The notes beneath the pieces are model-generated. The model was not told the DNA's origin. It searched no databases and saw only the letters and a program-made list of their open reading frames with translations. From Avichristensenella sp031550535 (GTDB lineage: Bacteria > Bacillota > Clostridia > Christensenellales > Aristaeellaceae): a stretch of 64,000 bases of DNA. The stretch lies in the NCBI GenBank assembly GCA_031550535.1, contig JAVBOM010000011.1, positions 1 to 64,000 on the forward strand, read 5' to 3'. The number at the start of each line of letters is the position of its first letter. Within the stretch, counting starts at the first letter, position 1. Positions 17,321 to 26,252 of this stretch are shown here, piece after piece. A program made the translations under genes and the position numbers.

Positions 17321-17917
17321 TTATTTCAGCGCCTTTCGCACAACAACCCTGCCGTCGCGCTCCTCGGATTTGCAAAACCCACATTTTTCATACATTTCCA
17401 AAGGCCCCCGAAAATCATGAGGTACGGCATCGAAATCCTTGTTTGCGTATGCCTCGACAAAGTCGAAGCCGTCGGCCGCCGCGTCCTTGCAAACACGCTC
17501 CAGCAGCTTCGTCGCCACGCCCATCCGTTGCGCCTCCGGCGCGATCGCAAAGCAGAATACGGATTTAACCCTGATATCCGCACGGTATTCTTCGATCGGC
17601 CAATAGGCACGCAAGTAGTTGACGCCGCCCTGGCAATCCGCGTTGGCGTTGCACCATCCGACGATTTCATCGCCGCGGTAGGCAAGATACCCTTGCAGGT
17701 GGCCGTCCCTGACAAATTGAATGGCGCGGGCCCGCCGCTCTTCCCGCGTGGGAAACCAGTGACGGTCATCGCTGGCATACGAAGCGTCGCTGCGCCAGGT
17801 GACGCAATAGCACGGCAGCTCGTCCTTGATTGTTCCGTCGTCGTGGGGTGTTACGTCAAAGAAGCGCGCATACGCCTCCGCGAGGGCGGGCGTTAATTTT
17901 TTGATCTCGATGTTCAT
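17321..17917 (-). CDS. GNAT-family N-acetyltransferase
   Basis: This cytoplasmic acetyl-CoA-dependent acetyltransferase (198 aa) has acceptor specificity that cannot be told. Motif A of the GNAT fold is visible at about residues 118-140: VFCFAIAPEAQRMGVATKLL, with the Q/R-x-x-G-x-A pyrophosphate loop. Motif B follows (FVEAYANK, then MYEKCGF). It is convergent with holA with only 7 bases between them, so no separate terminator fits there. GGAGG precedes the ATG. Confidence 0.88.
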   Translation of the reverse strand: MNIEIKKLTPALAEAYARFFDVTPHDDGTIKDELPCYCVTWRSDASYASDDRHWFPTREERRARAIQFVRDGHLQGYLAYRGDEIVGWCNANADCQGGVNYLRAYWPIEEYRADIRVKSVFCFAIAPEAQRMGVATKLLERVCKDAAADGFDFVEAYANKDFDAVPHDFRGPLEMYEKCGFCKSEERDGRVVVRKALK

Positions 17918-17945
17918 GGTATCCTCCCTCCGTCATTGCCCAGCG

Positions 17946-18001
17946 GTAAGGATTCCTACGGAATCCTCGTATGGTGCCCGATTCTTCGAATCGCGCCGCA
18001 G
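17946..18001 (-). repeat. A element, copy 6
   Basis: A reverse copy between the GNAT gene and the rpsT terminator. Hairpin 2 reads GGATTCC/GGAATCC with a short loop. Confidence 0.88.
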
Positions 18002-18011
18002 TCTCAGAATA

Positions 18012-18041
18012 ACAAAAAAAGACGTTGAACAACTCAACGCC
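18012..18041 (-). terminator. Terminator of rpsT
   Basis: On the minus strand GCGTTGA pairs with TCAACGT and is followed by TTTTTTTG. Confidence 0.85.
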
Positions 18042-18056
18042 TTCAAAACCCGCGTT

Positions 18057-18323
18057 TTAGTTCGCGGCGGCTTTGGCGAGCCGTCTGGCGAGGCGCGCCT
18101 TTTTGCGGTTGGCCGCGTTCTTGTGGATGACGCCCTTTGAGGCAGCCTTATCCAGAGCGCTGAAGGAAGCTGTAAGCAGCGCGGGCGCCTGCTGAAGATC
18201 GCTCGCGACAGCGGCATCAAACTTCTTCACCGTGGTTTTCATGGAAGACTTTACCATGCGATTACGCAGGTTCTTTTTGGCGTTGACCTTGACGCGCTTC
18301 ATGGCGGATTTGATATTCGGCAA
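18057..18323 (-). CDS. rpsT: 30S ribosomal protein S20
   Basis: S20 binds 16S rRNA in the small subunit. The 88-aa product has the typical start (PNIKSAMKRVKVN) and a Lys/Arg-rich, Ala-rich helical sequence. The TTG at 18323 is chosen because GGAGGTG lies eight bases upstream and it gives the family's usual length and N-terminus. A longer frame beginning at 18356 would swallow that ribosome-binding site. S20 genes often use rare start codons and are autoregulated at initiation. It lies divergent to gpr, a widespread arrangement. Confidence 0.95.
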   Translation of the reverse strand: MPNIKSAMKRVKVNAKKNLRNRMVKSSMKTTVKKFDAAVASDLQQAPALLTASFSALDKAASKGVIHKNAANRKKARLARRLAKAAAN

Positions 18324-18361
18324 TTCTTTTTTCACCTCCTTGGCAAAGGTTCGCAACGGCT

Positions 18362-18390
18362 ATATTACCATGAAAAACGGATGTTTGCAA
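18362..18390 (-). promoter_or_regulatory. Sigma-A promoter of rpsT
   Basis: On the minus strand TTGCAA (18390-18385) and TAATAT (18367-18362) are separated by 17 bp. Confidence 0.7.
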
Positions 18391-18409
18391 GCGTTTTTTT
18401 GCCGGCATG

Positions 18410-18439
18410 GGATAACATCGCTTCCGATCAGCCATAGTA
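18410..18439 (+). promoter_or_regulatory. Possible forespore (sigma-F/G) promoter of gpr
   Basis: GGATA at 18410-18414 and CATAGTA at 18433-18439 with an 18-bp gap resemble the sigma-G pattern. gpr is a known sigma-F/G target. It fits the spacing to the gpr ribosome-binding site. Confidence 0.4.
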
Positions 18440-18467
18440 ACGGAAAAGTATGTTTGGAGGCGGGCCA

Positions 18468-19394
18468 ATGCGCAATTTCCGTTCTGATTTGGCGCTCGAG
18501 TCCTCCGCGCTGGCGGGCGGCGCGGATGTTTCCGGTGTCAGGATGGAGCAGCTTCGTCTGGGGGATTTGACGGAAACGGTCGTGGAAATTGTGGACGAGC
18601 GGGGCGTCGCGGCGCTTGATAAACCGCGCGGCCGGTATGTGACGCTGGAATCGAGCCAACTGCACATGCCGGAACCCGCGCTGAAGGATATCACCATCGA
18701 CCGCCTGGCGCAGACGTTGCAGGGCATGCTGCCGGAGCTCGGTTCCGTACTCGTCATCGGCCTTGGCAACCGCCACATCACCGCCGACTCGCTCGGCCCG
18801 CGCGTGGTGGACGACGTGCTGGTGACGCGCCATATGCGGGAGAACGCGCCGAGCAACGTCAAGGGCCGCCTGCGCTGCGTCAGCGCCCTCGCGCCCGGCG
18901 TGCTGGGGCTGACCGGCATTGAGACGGCCGAGGTGGTGCAGGGCATCGTCGAGCACACGAAGCCCGACGCGGTGATCGCGGTGGACGCGCTGGCGGCGAA
19001 GGAAACGAACCGCATCTGCACGACGATGCAGATCGCGGACACGGGCATCCAGCCCGGCTCCGGCGTGGGCAACCACCGGCTGGGGCTGAACCAGGAGACG
19101 CTCGGTGTGCCGGTCATTGCGGTCGGTGTGCCGATGGTGGTGTACGCGGCGACCATCGCGCGCGACGCGCTGGAGTTGCTGATGGAGGACATGGACATGA
19201 GCGGGGACGAGCACGCAGAGGCGCTGGATTCGATGGTCGACCGCGTGGTGGCCAGAAGGCTGGGCGACCTGGTCGTCACCCCGCGCGAGGTGGACGAGCG
19301 CGTCGCGCAGATGGCGGAATTGCTGTCCATCGGCATTAACCGGGCGCTGCAGCCGCGCCTGAACAAGGACGAGCTGCCGGCCCTGATGCATTAA
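18468..19394 (+). CDS. gpr: Germination protease
   Basis: Gpr is the aspartic-type endopeptidase that degrades small acid-soluble spore proteins during germination. It is made in the forespore as a zymogen. The 308-aa product shows the family segments VIGLGNRHITADSLGP (near residues 100-115) and IAVDALAAKETNRI followed by TTMQIADTGIQPGSGVGN. GGAGG at 18456-18460 selects the ATG at 18468 over the ATG at 18450. It is followed by spoIIP, a conserved neighbour. It is direct evidence that the organism makes endospores. Confidence 0.95.
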   Translation: MRNFRSDLALESSALAGGADVSGVRMEQLRLGDLTETVVEIVDERGVAALDKPRGRYVTLESSQLHMPEPALKDITIDRLAQTLQGMLPELGSVLVIGLGNRHITADSLGPRVVDDVLVTRHMRENAPSNVKGRLRCVSALAPGVLGLTGIETAEVVQGIVEHTKPDAVIAVDALAAKETNRICTTMQIADTGIQPGSGVGNHRLGLNQETLGVPVIAVGVPMVVYAATIARDALELLMEDMDMSGDEHAEALDSMVDRVVARRLGDLVVTPREVDERVAQMAELLSIGINRALQPRLNKDELPALMH

Positions 19395-19433
19395 CACGGG
19401 TGGGAAGGCATATAGAGTAGGACCCTCATTGAC

Positions 19434-19491
19434 GGTGGCGCTGATTCGGAGAATCGGCCGCCATAAGGGGATACCGCAAGGAATCGCTACC
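19434..19491 (+). repeat. A element, copy 7
   Basis: A forward copy between gpr and spoIIP. Hairpin 1 is intact; hairpin 2 is slightly degraded (GGGATACC with GGAATCGC). Confidence 0.88.
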
Positions 19492-19525
19492 TCAGGAACC
19501 CTCGGAAGGGCTTAGGTAATGTCGA

Positions 19526-20479
19526 ATGAAAAAATACCTTTATGTGCTTGGCTTACTCGCCGCCTTCCTGCTCGCGGGCTTTTTTGGGTTTGCGGCCGCT
19601 TCGGAGTGGCTGCCGCCTGCGGCGTCCACGGCGCTACAGGTCGATGTCAACCTGACGGCGGGGACGACCACGGCGGAAACGTCCGCCCCGCTCGCGACGG
19701 AAAAGATCCAGGAAACCGAACCGGAAGAAGTGCCCGCGCCCGGCGATATTGAGGTGGAAATCGTCACCCGCGAGCGCGAGCACGGCACGCCGCTCCGGGT
19801 GCTGATCTACCACACGCACACCTACGAGGCGTACGAGCCGGATTTCAAGGGGCAGTATAAAGCGACCGAGCGGTGGCGCACCGCCAACCCAGCGTACAAT
19901 GTCGTGCGCGTGGGGGCGGAGCTGGCGAGGATTCTGCGCGAGGAATACGGCATGATCGTGGTGCACGACGACACGGCGTTTGAGCCACCCAAAATGGACA
20001 GCGCGTACCAGCGGTCGCTGGAAGCCATTGAGAACTACACGGCCCGGGGCGAGACGTTCGACCTGTACCTGGACCTGCACCGGGACGCGTATGTGGACGG
20101 CGTGTTCAGCAAGAACACGGTCAATGTGAACGGGACCGCGACCGCGCGGGTCATGTTCCTGATCGGCAAGGGTACAGGCACGCTCGGCGGGCAGGCGTTC
20201 GCGCAGCTTCCGGACTGGGAGGAGAACTTCGCGCGCGCCGAAATGGTCACCGGCGCGATCAACGCGCTGGCGGAGAAGGTCTGCCGCCCTGTTTCATCCA
20301 AAGCGAGCCGGTACAACCAGCATGTCTCCACCGGGGCGCTGCTGGTGGAGGTGGGCAACAACAAAAACACGCTGGGAGAAGCCCTCGCGGCCGTGCCTTA
20401 TCTGGCGCGGGCCATCGCGGAGACTTCCGGCGGAACACATCAGAACGGCGGCGCTGATTTGCAAAATCGGGCGCCATAA
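19526..20479 (+). CDS. spoIIP: Stage II sporulation protein P
   Basis: SpoIIP is a membrane-anchored peptidoglycan amidase/endopeptidase that works with SpoIID and SpoIIM in engulfment. An N-terminal membrane helix (residues 5-25) and a low-complexity linker precede the catalytic domain (about 90-300). That domain has LIYHTHTYEAYEP, the DLHRDA motif near residue 190, and VGNNKNTLGEALAAVPYLA at the end. The last residues (NGGADLQNRAP) and the TAA stop come from an A element, so the original C-terminus has been replaced or extended. It follows gpr as in many Clostridia. Confidence 0.93.
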   Translation: MKKYLYVLGLLAAFLLAGFFGFAAASEWLPPAASTALQVDVNLTAGTTTAETSAPLATEKIQETEPEEVPAPGDIEVEIVTREREHGTPLRVLIYHTHTYEAYEPDFKGQYKATERWRTANPAYNVVRVGAELARILREEYGMIVVHDDTAFEPPKMDSAYQRSLEAIENYTARGETFDLYLDLHRDAYVDGVFSKNTVNVNGTATARVMFLIGKGTGTLGGQAFAQLPDWEENFARAEMVTGAINALAEKVCRPVSSKASRYNQHVSTGALLVEVGNNKNTLGEALAAVPYLARAIAETSGGTHQNGGADLQNRAP

Positions 20480-20509
20480 AGGAAAGGGATTCCGCCAGGA
20501 GTCCTTTCC
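20447..20509 (+). repeat. A element, copy 8 (overlaps the spoIIP 3' end)
   Basis: A forward copy with an A-rich insertion between the hairpins. The loop-side pairs of hairpin 1 are GATTT/AAATC. Its CCATAA supplies the spoIIP stop codon. Confidence 0.85.
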
Positions 20510-20556
20510 GCGAGGCACAATATCCTGTGGAAACTCCATAAACCTACTACAACCCC

Positions 20557-20585
20557 TTGCGCTCAGCACCACCTTGCGGTATACT
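20557..20585 (+). promoter_or_regulatory. Sigma-A promoter of nrdJ
   Basis: TTGCGC at 20557-20562 and TATACT at 20580-20585 are separated by 17 bp, 28 bases before the nrdJ start. Confidence 0.8.
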
Positions 20586-20613
20586 GTTTGAACCGACAAG
20601 GGGGTGCTTACAT

Positions 20614-22935
20614 ATGCTAAGCGAAAACGCGCTCAAAGTCCTGGAAAAGCGCTATTTGGCGCGTGACGCCGAGGGAAACCTTCTGGAGGACGCGGAGGGT
20701 CTGTTCCGCCGGGTCGCGGAAGCCATCGCCGGAGCCGACCGGGAGTTTGACGCGGCCGGGGACATTTCGGAAACCGCGCAGCGGTTTATGGATAGAATGA
20801 CGTCGCTGCAGTTCCTGCCGAACTCACCGACGCTGATGAACGCGGGCAGGCCGCTCGGCCAGCTTTCCGCGTGCTTTGTGCTGCCCGTGCCGGACAGCCT
20901 GGAGGGCATTTTTGAGACGATCAAGAACGCGGCTCTGATCCACCAGAGCGGCGGCGGCACCGGGTTCTCCTTCTCCCGCCTGCGCCCGGAGGGTTCCGCC
21001 GTGCGTTCCAGCGGCGGCGTGGCCAGCGGGCCGGTCAGCTTCATCAAGGTATACAACGCCGCGACCGAGGCCATCAAGCAGGGCGGCACCCGGCGCGGCG
21101 CGAACATGGGGATTCTGCGCGTGGATCACCCGGACATCCGCCAGTTTATCACCAGCAAATCGGACCTTACGCAGATCACCAACTTCAACATCTCCGTGGG
21201 GCTGACCGAAGCGTTCATGGAGGCCGTCGAGAACGATGACGAATACATGCTGACGGATCCGCACACGCAGGACCCCGTGCGCATTGAGCGCGCGCGGGAT
21301 ATTTTTGACCTGATCGTCGATATGGCGTGGCGCAGCGGCGAGCCGGGCATCGTGTTCCTGGACCGGCTGAACCGGGACAATATTGCCCCGGAAATAGGGG
21401 AGATCGAGGCGACAAACCCCTGCGGCGAGCAGCCGCTGCTGCCGTATGAGAGCTGCAACCTGGGATCGATCAACCTGGGCCGGATGATGAAGGAAACGGA
21501 CGGCGGCTACGAGATCGATTACGACCTTCTGGGCGAAGTGGTGGACGACGCGGTGCATTTCCTGGACAATGTCATCACGGTCAACCGCTACCCGCTGAAG
21601 GAAATCGAGGAAATGTCGCTCGGCACGCGCAAAATCGGCCTGGGCGTGATGGGCTGGGCGGACATGCTCTTCAAGCTCGGCATCCCCTACAACAGCGACG
21701 AGGGCATTTCGCTCGCCGAGGACGTGATGGGCTACATCAACATGCGGGCCAAGGAAGCGTCCCGGATGCTGGCGGAGCAGCGCGGGCCCTTCCCGTACAT
21801 CGGCCGCAGCGTGTTTAAAAACGACCCGTACCCGCCGCGTAACGGCACCGTGACGACCATCGCGCCGACCGGCACGATCTCCATCATGGCGTCCTGCTCC
21901 AGCGGCGTCGAACCGCTGTTCGCACTGGCGTTTGTGCGCAATGTCATGGATCACGACGCGCTGGCCGAGGTGCATCCGTACTTTGAGGAAGTGGCGAAAA
22001 AGCGCGGCTTCTATACCCCGGAACTGATGCGCGCCGTGGCCGAGCGGGGCACGTTGGACGGTATCGAGGTCATCCCGGACGACGTGCGGCGCGTGTTCGT
22101 CACCGCGCATGACGTAGCGCCCGAGTTCCACATCCGCATGCAGGCCGCGTTCCAGCAGTCCACGGACAACGCCGTGTCCAAGACCGTCAACTTCCGGCAC
22201 GACGCTACGCGCGAAGAGGTGCATGAGGTGTACGAGCTGGCGTGGCGGTTGGGCTGCAAGGGCGTGACCATCTACCGCGACGGCAGCCGGGCCGAGCAGG
22301 TGCTGAACATCGGCGCAAAGGCGGAACCGGCCAAGGCGGAGGAGCAGGCCGCGAAAAAAGAAGAACAAACCGCGCCGATCCAGCCGCGCCCGCGCCCGAA
22401 TGTCACGATGGGCATCACGGAGAAGGTGCGCATCGGCTGTGGAAACCTGTATATCACCGTGAACTATGACGAACAGGGCATCTGCGAGGTGTTCACGAAC
22501 CTGGGCCGCGCGGGGGGCTGTCCGTCCCAGAGCGAGGCGACGAGCCGCGTGGTGTCCATGGCGCTGCGCGCCGGCGTGGACGTGAACACGATCATCGACC
22601 AGCTTCGCGGCATCCGCTGCCATTCCACGCTGCGGCAGCCGGGGCTTACGGTGCTGTCCTGCCCGGACGCGATCGGCCGCGTGCTGGAGAAGGTCGTCAA
22701 GGCGCGCAACGGCCAGACCGCGCTGCCGCTGAACCTGGACAAGCTGCGGGACGAAGAGCCGAAGCCCAAGAACGCTGAGAAGAAAAGCGCGTGCATCGGC
22801 AACTGCTCGCTGTGCGGGGAAAGCGCCTCCTGCGCGCGGAGCCGGTCGGGCGCGTGCCCCGAGTGCGGCGAGGCGGTCGAGTATGAGGGCGGTTGCGTGG
22901 TCTGCCGGTCGTGCGGGTATTCCAAATGCGGCTGA
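20614..22935 (+). CDS. nrdJ: Adenosylcobalamin-dependent ribonucleotide reductase (class II)
   Basis: The enzyme reduces ribonucleotides to deoxyribonucleotides using coenzyme B12 and does not need oxygen. The 773-aa protein has the class II/NrdJ layout: NSPTLMNAG and SACFVLPV near residues 70-90, the active-site NPCGEQPLLPYESCNLGSI near residues 268-286, and APTGTISIMASCSSGVEP near residues 418-435. A TSCPD-type domain (GRAGGCPSQSEATSR) and a Cys-rich zinc-ribbon tail end it. AAGGGGGTG selects the ATG at 20614. A B12 requirement follows. It overlaps the HD gene by 10 bases. Confidence 0.96.
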   Translation: MLSENALKVLEKRYLARDAEGNLLEDAEGLFRRVAEAIAGADREFDAAGDISETAQRFMDRMTSLQFLPNSPTLMNAGRPLGQLSACFVLPVPDSLEGIFETIKNAALIHQSGGGTGFSFSRLRPEGSAVRSSGGVASGPVSFIKVYNAATEAIKQGGTRRGANMGILRVDHPDIRQFITSKSDLTQITNFNISVGLTEAFMEAVENDDEYMLTDPHTQDPVRIERARDIFDLIVDMAWRSGEPGIVFLDRLNRDNIAPEIGEIEATNPCGEQPLLPYESCNLGSINLGRMMKETDGGYEIDYDLLGEVVDDAVHFLDNVITVNRYPLKEIEEMSLGTRKIGLGVMGWADMLFKLGIPYNSDEGISLAEDVMGYINMRAKEASRMLAEQRGPFPYIGRSVFKNDPYPPRNGTVTTIAPTGTISIMASCSSGVEPLFALAFVRNVMDHDALAEVHPYFEEVAKKRGFYTPELMRAVAERGTLDGIEVIPDDVRRVFVTAHDVAPEFHIRMQAAFQQSTDNAVSKTVNFRHDATREEVHEVYELAWRLGCKGVTIYRDGSRAEQVLNIGAKAEPAKAEEQAAKKEEQTAPIQPRPRPNVTMGITEKVRIGCGNLYITVNYDEQGICEVFTNLGRAGGCPSQSEATSRVVSMALRAGVDVNTIIDQLRGIRCHSTLRQPGLTVLSCPDAIGRVLEKVVKARNGQTALPLNLDKLRDEEPKPKNAEKKSACIGNCSLCGESASCARSRSGACPECGEAVEYEGGCVVCRSCGYSKCG

Positions 22936-23540
22936 GCGGCGTGGATTTCGACGCGCTGGACGCGCTCGCGGCGTCGCTGATGGAGGGGCGCAAGGCGCAC
23001 CCGCTGCGCGAGGCGGGGTTTATCTACTGGCACGGCAAGCGGACGGCGGTCAGCGTTCTCGCGCTGCGGAAAAAGGTCACGGACGATAGCACGCACGATG
23101 ACGCGCTCCGTATGGCAGCGATGTTCCACGACGTGGGCAAGGGGATCGAGCCGCACGCTGCGAGCGGCGCGGCGCTGGCGGCGGAGTTCCTGAAGCCGCA
23201 CCTGACGCCGGAGATGCTAACGGAGGTCGCGATGCTGATCCGCGAACACACGAACCATCAGTCGCGGGACCTGTTCGCGCAGATCTTGCAGGACGCGGAC
23301 GCGCTGGATCACTTTGGCGCGATTGAGATCGGGCTGTCGTTCCAGTACGGAGCGTACAGCGAAGAAGGAATGCGCGCGACGCTCGCGTGGTATCGGGATG
23401 AATACGATCCGTATATTGAGCGGACGCACAAACGGCTGAATTTGGATATATCGCATAAAATACTGGACGAGAAGGCCGCCTTCACGCGCGCGTTTGTGAA
23501 GCGCCTGGAGGCGGAATGGGCGGGGGAATACCATGTGTGA
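22926..23540 (+). CDS. HD-domain phosphohydrolase
   Basis: This predicted metal-dependent phosphohydrolase of the HD superfamily (204 aa) has the motif MFHDVGKG near residues 60-67, an upstream His-containing region and a downstream REHTNHQSRD and LQDADALDHFG. The pattern fits small HD proteins acting on nucleotides, but the substrate is not known. Starting at the ATG that overlaps the nrdJ stop gives MRLSGVDFDALD. Overlaps with both nrdJ and the next gene suggest co-expression with deoxynucleotide supply. Confidence 0.85.
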   Translation: MRLSGVDFDALDALAASLMEGRKAHPLREAGFIYWHGKRTAVSVLALRKKVTDDSTHDDALRMAAMFHDVGKGIEPHAASGAALAAEFLKPHLTPEMLTEVAMLIREHTNHQSRDLFAQILQDADALDHFGAIEIGLSFQYGAYSEEGMRATLAWYRDEYDPYIERTHKRLNLDISHKILDEKAAFTRAFVKRLEAEWAGEYHV

Positions 23541-23904
23541 ACAGGGCGATTTGACATTTGCGGCCATGCAGGAGATGGGGCGCGCGCTGCAGGCGAAGCA
23601 CACGCACGACTGGACGCCGCTTTCCCCGAAAACCGGGCGCGATTCCCTGCTCTGGATGGTGGAGGAGCTTGGCGAGGTCGCCGCTGTCATCAAGAAGCGG
23701 GGCGACACGGCCATCATGGAGCAGATGGGCATTCGCGCGGCCTTTGTGGAGGAACTGTGCGACGTGTTGATGTACTACGGCGACGTGCTGCTCTGCTACG
23801 GCATCACGCCCGGGGAAATCGCGGCGGCGTATCGCGCGAAGCACGCGCGCAACATGGCACGGGATTATCACTACACCGACATGCCGCTAAAAACGCCCCA
23901 ATAG
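23533..23904 (+). CDS. MazG-like nucleotide pyrophosphohydrolase
   Basis: This small all-alpha NTP pyrophosphatase (123 aa) has the MazG signature: WMVEELGEVAAVIKKRG near residues 40-56 and FVEELCDVLMYYGDV near residues 75-89. The two E-x-x-E/E-x-x-D pairs bind magnesium. Such enzymes clear non-canonical or excess (d)NTPs. It overlaps the HD gene by 8 bases and follows nrdJ, so the three genes probably form a nucleotide-pool operon. Confidence 0.85.
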   Translation: MCEQGDLTFAAMQEMGRALQAKHTHDWTPLSPKTGRDSLLWMVEELGEVAAVIKKRGDTAIMEQMGIRAAFVEELCDVLMYYGDVLLCYGITPGEIAAAYRAKHARNMARDYHYTDMPLKTPQ

Positions 23905-23962
23905 CGGGAAATGTCATAAACCGGAAAACGTGTAAATCCTTATGCCTTCTGCAAAAAAATTC

Positions 23963-23991
23963 TTTACATGTTTTCTTTCCTATGCTACTAT
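23963..23991 (+). promoter_or_regulatory. Sigma-A promoter of the EF-G2-like gene
   Basis: TTTACA at 23963-23968 and TACTAT at 23986-23991 are separated by 17 bp. The leader then contains a strong GC hairpin at about 24016-24041 (CCCCGCC with GGCGGGG). Confidence 0.8.
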
Positions 23992-24072
23992 GTATCCTAG
24001 ATTTTCATGCGCTGACCCCGCCCGCTTCGCGTGCGGCGGGGCATGCCCGCGCAAAACGGGAGGATATGGGGA

Positions 24073-26154
24073 ATGAAGGATTACCAGGCCGAAAACATTC
24101 GCAACATCGCCGTGGTGGGCCATGGTAGCGAGGGCAAGACCACGCTTGTGGAAGCGATGCTCTTCGCATCCGGCGCTATTGACCGGCAGGGCCGGGTTGA
24201 GGACGGCTCCACCGTCACCGACTTTGACGCCGAGGAAACCCGCCGGGGCATTTCGATCTCTGCCGCCGTCGCGCCTGTCGAATGGAAGGGCGTAAAGCTC
24301 AACCTCGTCGACGTGCCTGGCTACTTCGATTTCATCGGCGAAATGATGGGCCCGATGCGCGTCTGTGAGGGCGCGATGATCGTCGTCAATTCCGTGTCGG
24401 GGCTCACCGTCGGCGCGGAAAAGGCCTGGGACCTGAGCGCGAAGCATGGGGTCTCCAAGTGCTTCGTCATCAACCAGATGGACCGCGAGCACGCCGATTT
24501 CAAAAAGTCGCTCGGCCAGCTTCGGGATAAGTTCGGCGCGGAGGTCGTGCCGATTCTGCTGCCCATCGGCGACGGGTTGAACTTCAAGGGCGTCGTGAAC
24601 GTTCTTGAGAACAAGGCGTACGAGGCCGTCGGCAAGACCTGCAAAGAAATTCCGGTGCCTGCGAATATGGCCGGGGAGATTCAGACCGCCAACGAGGAAA
24701 TCATGGAAGCGGTCGCCGGCACGGACGAGGCGCTGATGGAAAAATACTTCGAAGAAGGCGAGCTGACCCCGGAAGAGGTGCTGCGCGGCCTGCGTATCGG
24801 CGTGGTCGAGGGTTCCGTTGTGCCGGTCGGCTGCTGCGCCGGCGTGAACGGCGCGGGCGTCATCCCGCTGCTGGACATCCTCGCCGCCTACATGCCGTCC
24901 CCGGCGGGGCGCGAGCAGGAGGGCGTGAACCCCAAGAACGAGCAGCCCGAAAAGCGCGTCTGTGCCGAGAACCAGCCGTTCTCCGCGCTGGTGTTCAAGA
25001 CCGTCGTGGACAAGTTTGTCGGCAAAATGAGCCTGTTCAAGGTCGTTTCCGGCGTGCTGAGCGCGTCCACGGCGCTGTACAACGCCAACCAGGATCGGCC
25101 GGAAAAGGCGGGCAACATCTTCGTGCTGCGCGGCAAGGACCAGATCAACTGCGACAAGCTCGTCGCGGGCGACATTGGCGCGCTGGCCAAGCTACAGTTC
25201 ACGGGCAGCGGCAACACGCTCTGCGACGCGGGCAAGCCCGTCCGCTTTGACGAGATTTCCTTCCCCGAGCCGTCCATCTCCATGGCCGTATACGCCAAGA
25301 AGACGGGTGAGGAGGACAAGATCTTCTCCGGCCTCGCGCGCCTGCAGGAGGAGGACCCGACCATCCGCGTGGGCAAGGACCCCGACACGACCGAGACGCT
25401 GCTGTCCGGCCAGGGCGAAATGCACATTGAGGTCATCAGCAAGAAGCTGTCCGGCAAATTCGGCGTGGACGCGCAGCTTCTGGATCCGCGCATCGCGTAT
25501 AAAGAGACGATCCGCAAGACCGTCAAGGCCCAGGGACGCCACAAGAAGCAGTCCGGCGGCCACGGCCAGTTCGGCGATGTATGGATCGAGTTTTCGCCCA
25601 TCGGGGATACTGATATTGACTTTGAGTTCGTGGACAAGGTAGTCGGCGGCGTGGTGCCGCGCAACTTCATCCCGTCCGTGGAAAAGGGCCTGCGCGAGAA
25701 TCTCTCCCGCGGCGTTTTGGCCGGGTATCCGATAACCGGTCTGCGCGCGACGCTGTATGACGGTTCCTACCACGCGGTCGACTCCTCCGAAATGGCGTTC
25801 AAAACCGCCGCCCGCATCGCGTACAAGAAGGGCTGCGGCGATGCCGGCCCGGTGCTGCTGGAGCCGATCTACCACGTGGAAGTGCTGGTGCCGGACGAGT
25901 ACATGGGCGACATCATCGGCGACATGAACCGCCGCCGCGGCCGCATCATGGGCATGAACCAGGTGAGCGGCATGCAGCAGGTGGTGGCCGAGGTGCCGCA
26001 GGCGGAAATGTTCAAGTACGCCACAGACCTGCGCTCCATGACACAGGCGCGCGGATCGTTCACGATGAAGTTTGAACGCTACGAGGAAGTGCCCGCGAAC
26101 ATCGCGCAGAAGATTGTCGAAAGCGCGAAAAAGGAAGAGGAAGAGGACGAGTAA
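24073..26154 (+). CDS. Elongation factor G-like GTPase (EF-G2 type)
   Basis: This five-domain translational GTPase of EF-G layout (693 aa) is not the standard ribosomal EF-G of the str operon. The P-loop is GHGSEGKTT rather than the usual G/AHIDAGKTT. The G3 motif is DVPGYFDF, so the catalytic His of DTPGH is replaced by Tyr. G4 is NQMD. This pattern belongs to the EF-G2/EF-G-like group, whose role is not settled. The C-terminal domains (SGGHGQFGDV, MGDIIGDMNRRRGRI) are well conserved. It is monocistronic, with its own promoter and terminator. Confidence 0.9.
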   Translation: MKDYQAENIRNIAVVGHGSEGKTTLVEAMLFASGAIDRQGRVEDGSTVTDFDAEETRRGISISAAVAPVEWKGVKLNLVDVPGYFDFIGEMMGPMRVCEGAMIVVNSVSGLTVGAEKAWDLSAKHGVSKCFVINQMDREHADFKKSLGQLRDKFGAEVVPILLPIGDGLNFKGVVNVLENKAYEAVGKTCKEIPVPANMAGEIQTANEEIMEAVAGTDEALMEKYFEEGELTPEEVLRGLRIGVVEGSVVPVGCCAGVNGAGVIPLLDILAAYMPSPAGREQEGVNPKNEQPEKRVCAENQPFSALVFKTVVDKFVGKMSLFKVVSGVLSASTALYNANQDRPEKAGNIFVLRGKDQINCDKLVAGDIGALAKLQFTGSGNTLCDAGKPVRFDEISFPEPSISMAVYAKKTGEEDKIFSGLARLQEEDPTIRVGKDPDTTETLLSGQGEMHIEVISKKLSGKFGVDAQLLDPRIAYKETIRKTVKAQGRHKKQSGGHGQFGDVWIEFSPIGDTDIDFEFVDKVVGGVVPRNFIPSVEKGLRENLSRGVLAGYPITGLRATLYDGSYHAVDSSEMAFKTAARIAYKKGCGDAGPVLLEPIYHVEVLVPDEYMGDIIGDMNRRRGRIMGMNQVSGMQQVVAEVPQAEMFKYATDLRSMTQARGSFTMKFERYEEVPANIAQKIVESAKKEEEEDE

Positions 26155-26200
26155 GCCTCTCGCCCTTGGGCAGAATGATAGTGGCAGAACAACAGCACCC

Positions 26201-26231
26201 AAAGGGAATGGTTTGCGCCGTTCCCTTTTTC
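26201..26231 (+). terminator. Terminator after the EF-G2-like gene
   Basis: AAAGGGAA (26201-26208) pairs with TTCCCTTT (26221-26228), followed by more T's. Confidence 0.85.
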
Positions 26232-26252
26232 TATGGATGTGGAGGAAGACGG

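Noticed and set aside
19518..19524. TGTCGAA before spoIIP as a Spo0A site
   Set aside because: It overlaps the spoIIP start codon region and spoIIP is normally a mother-cell sigma gene, so chance is more likely.
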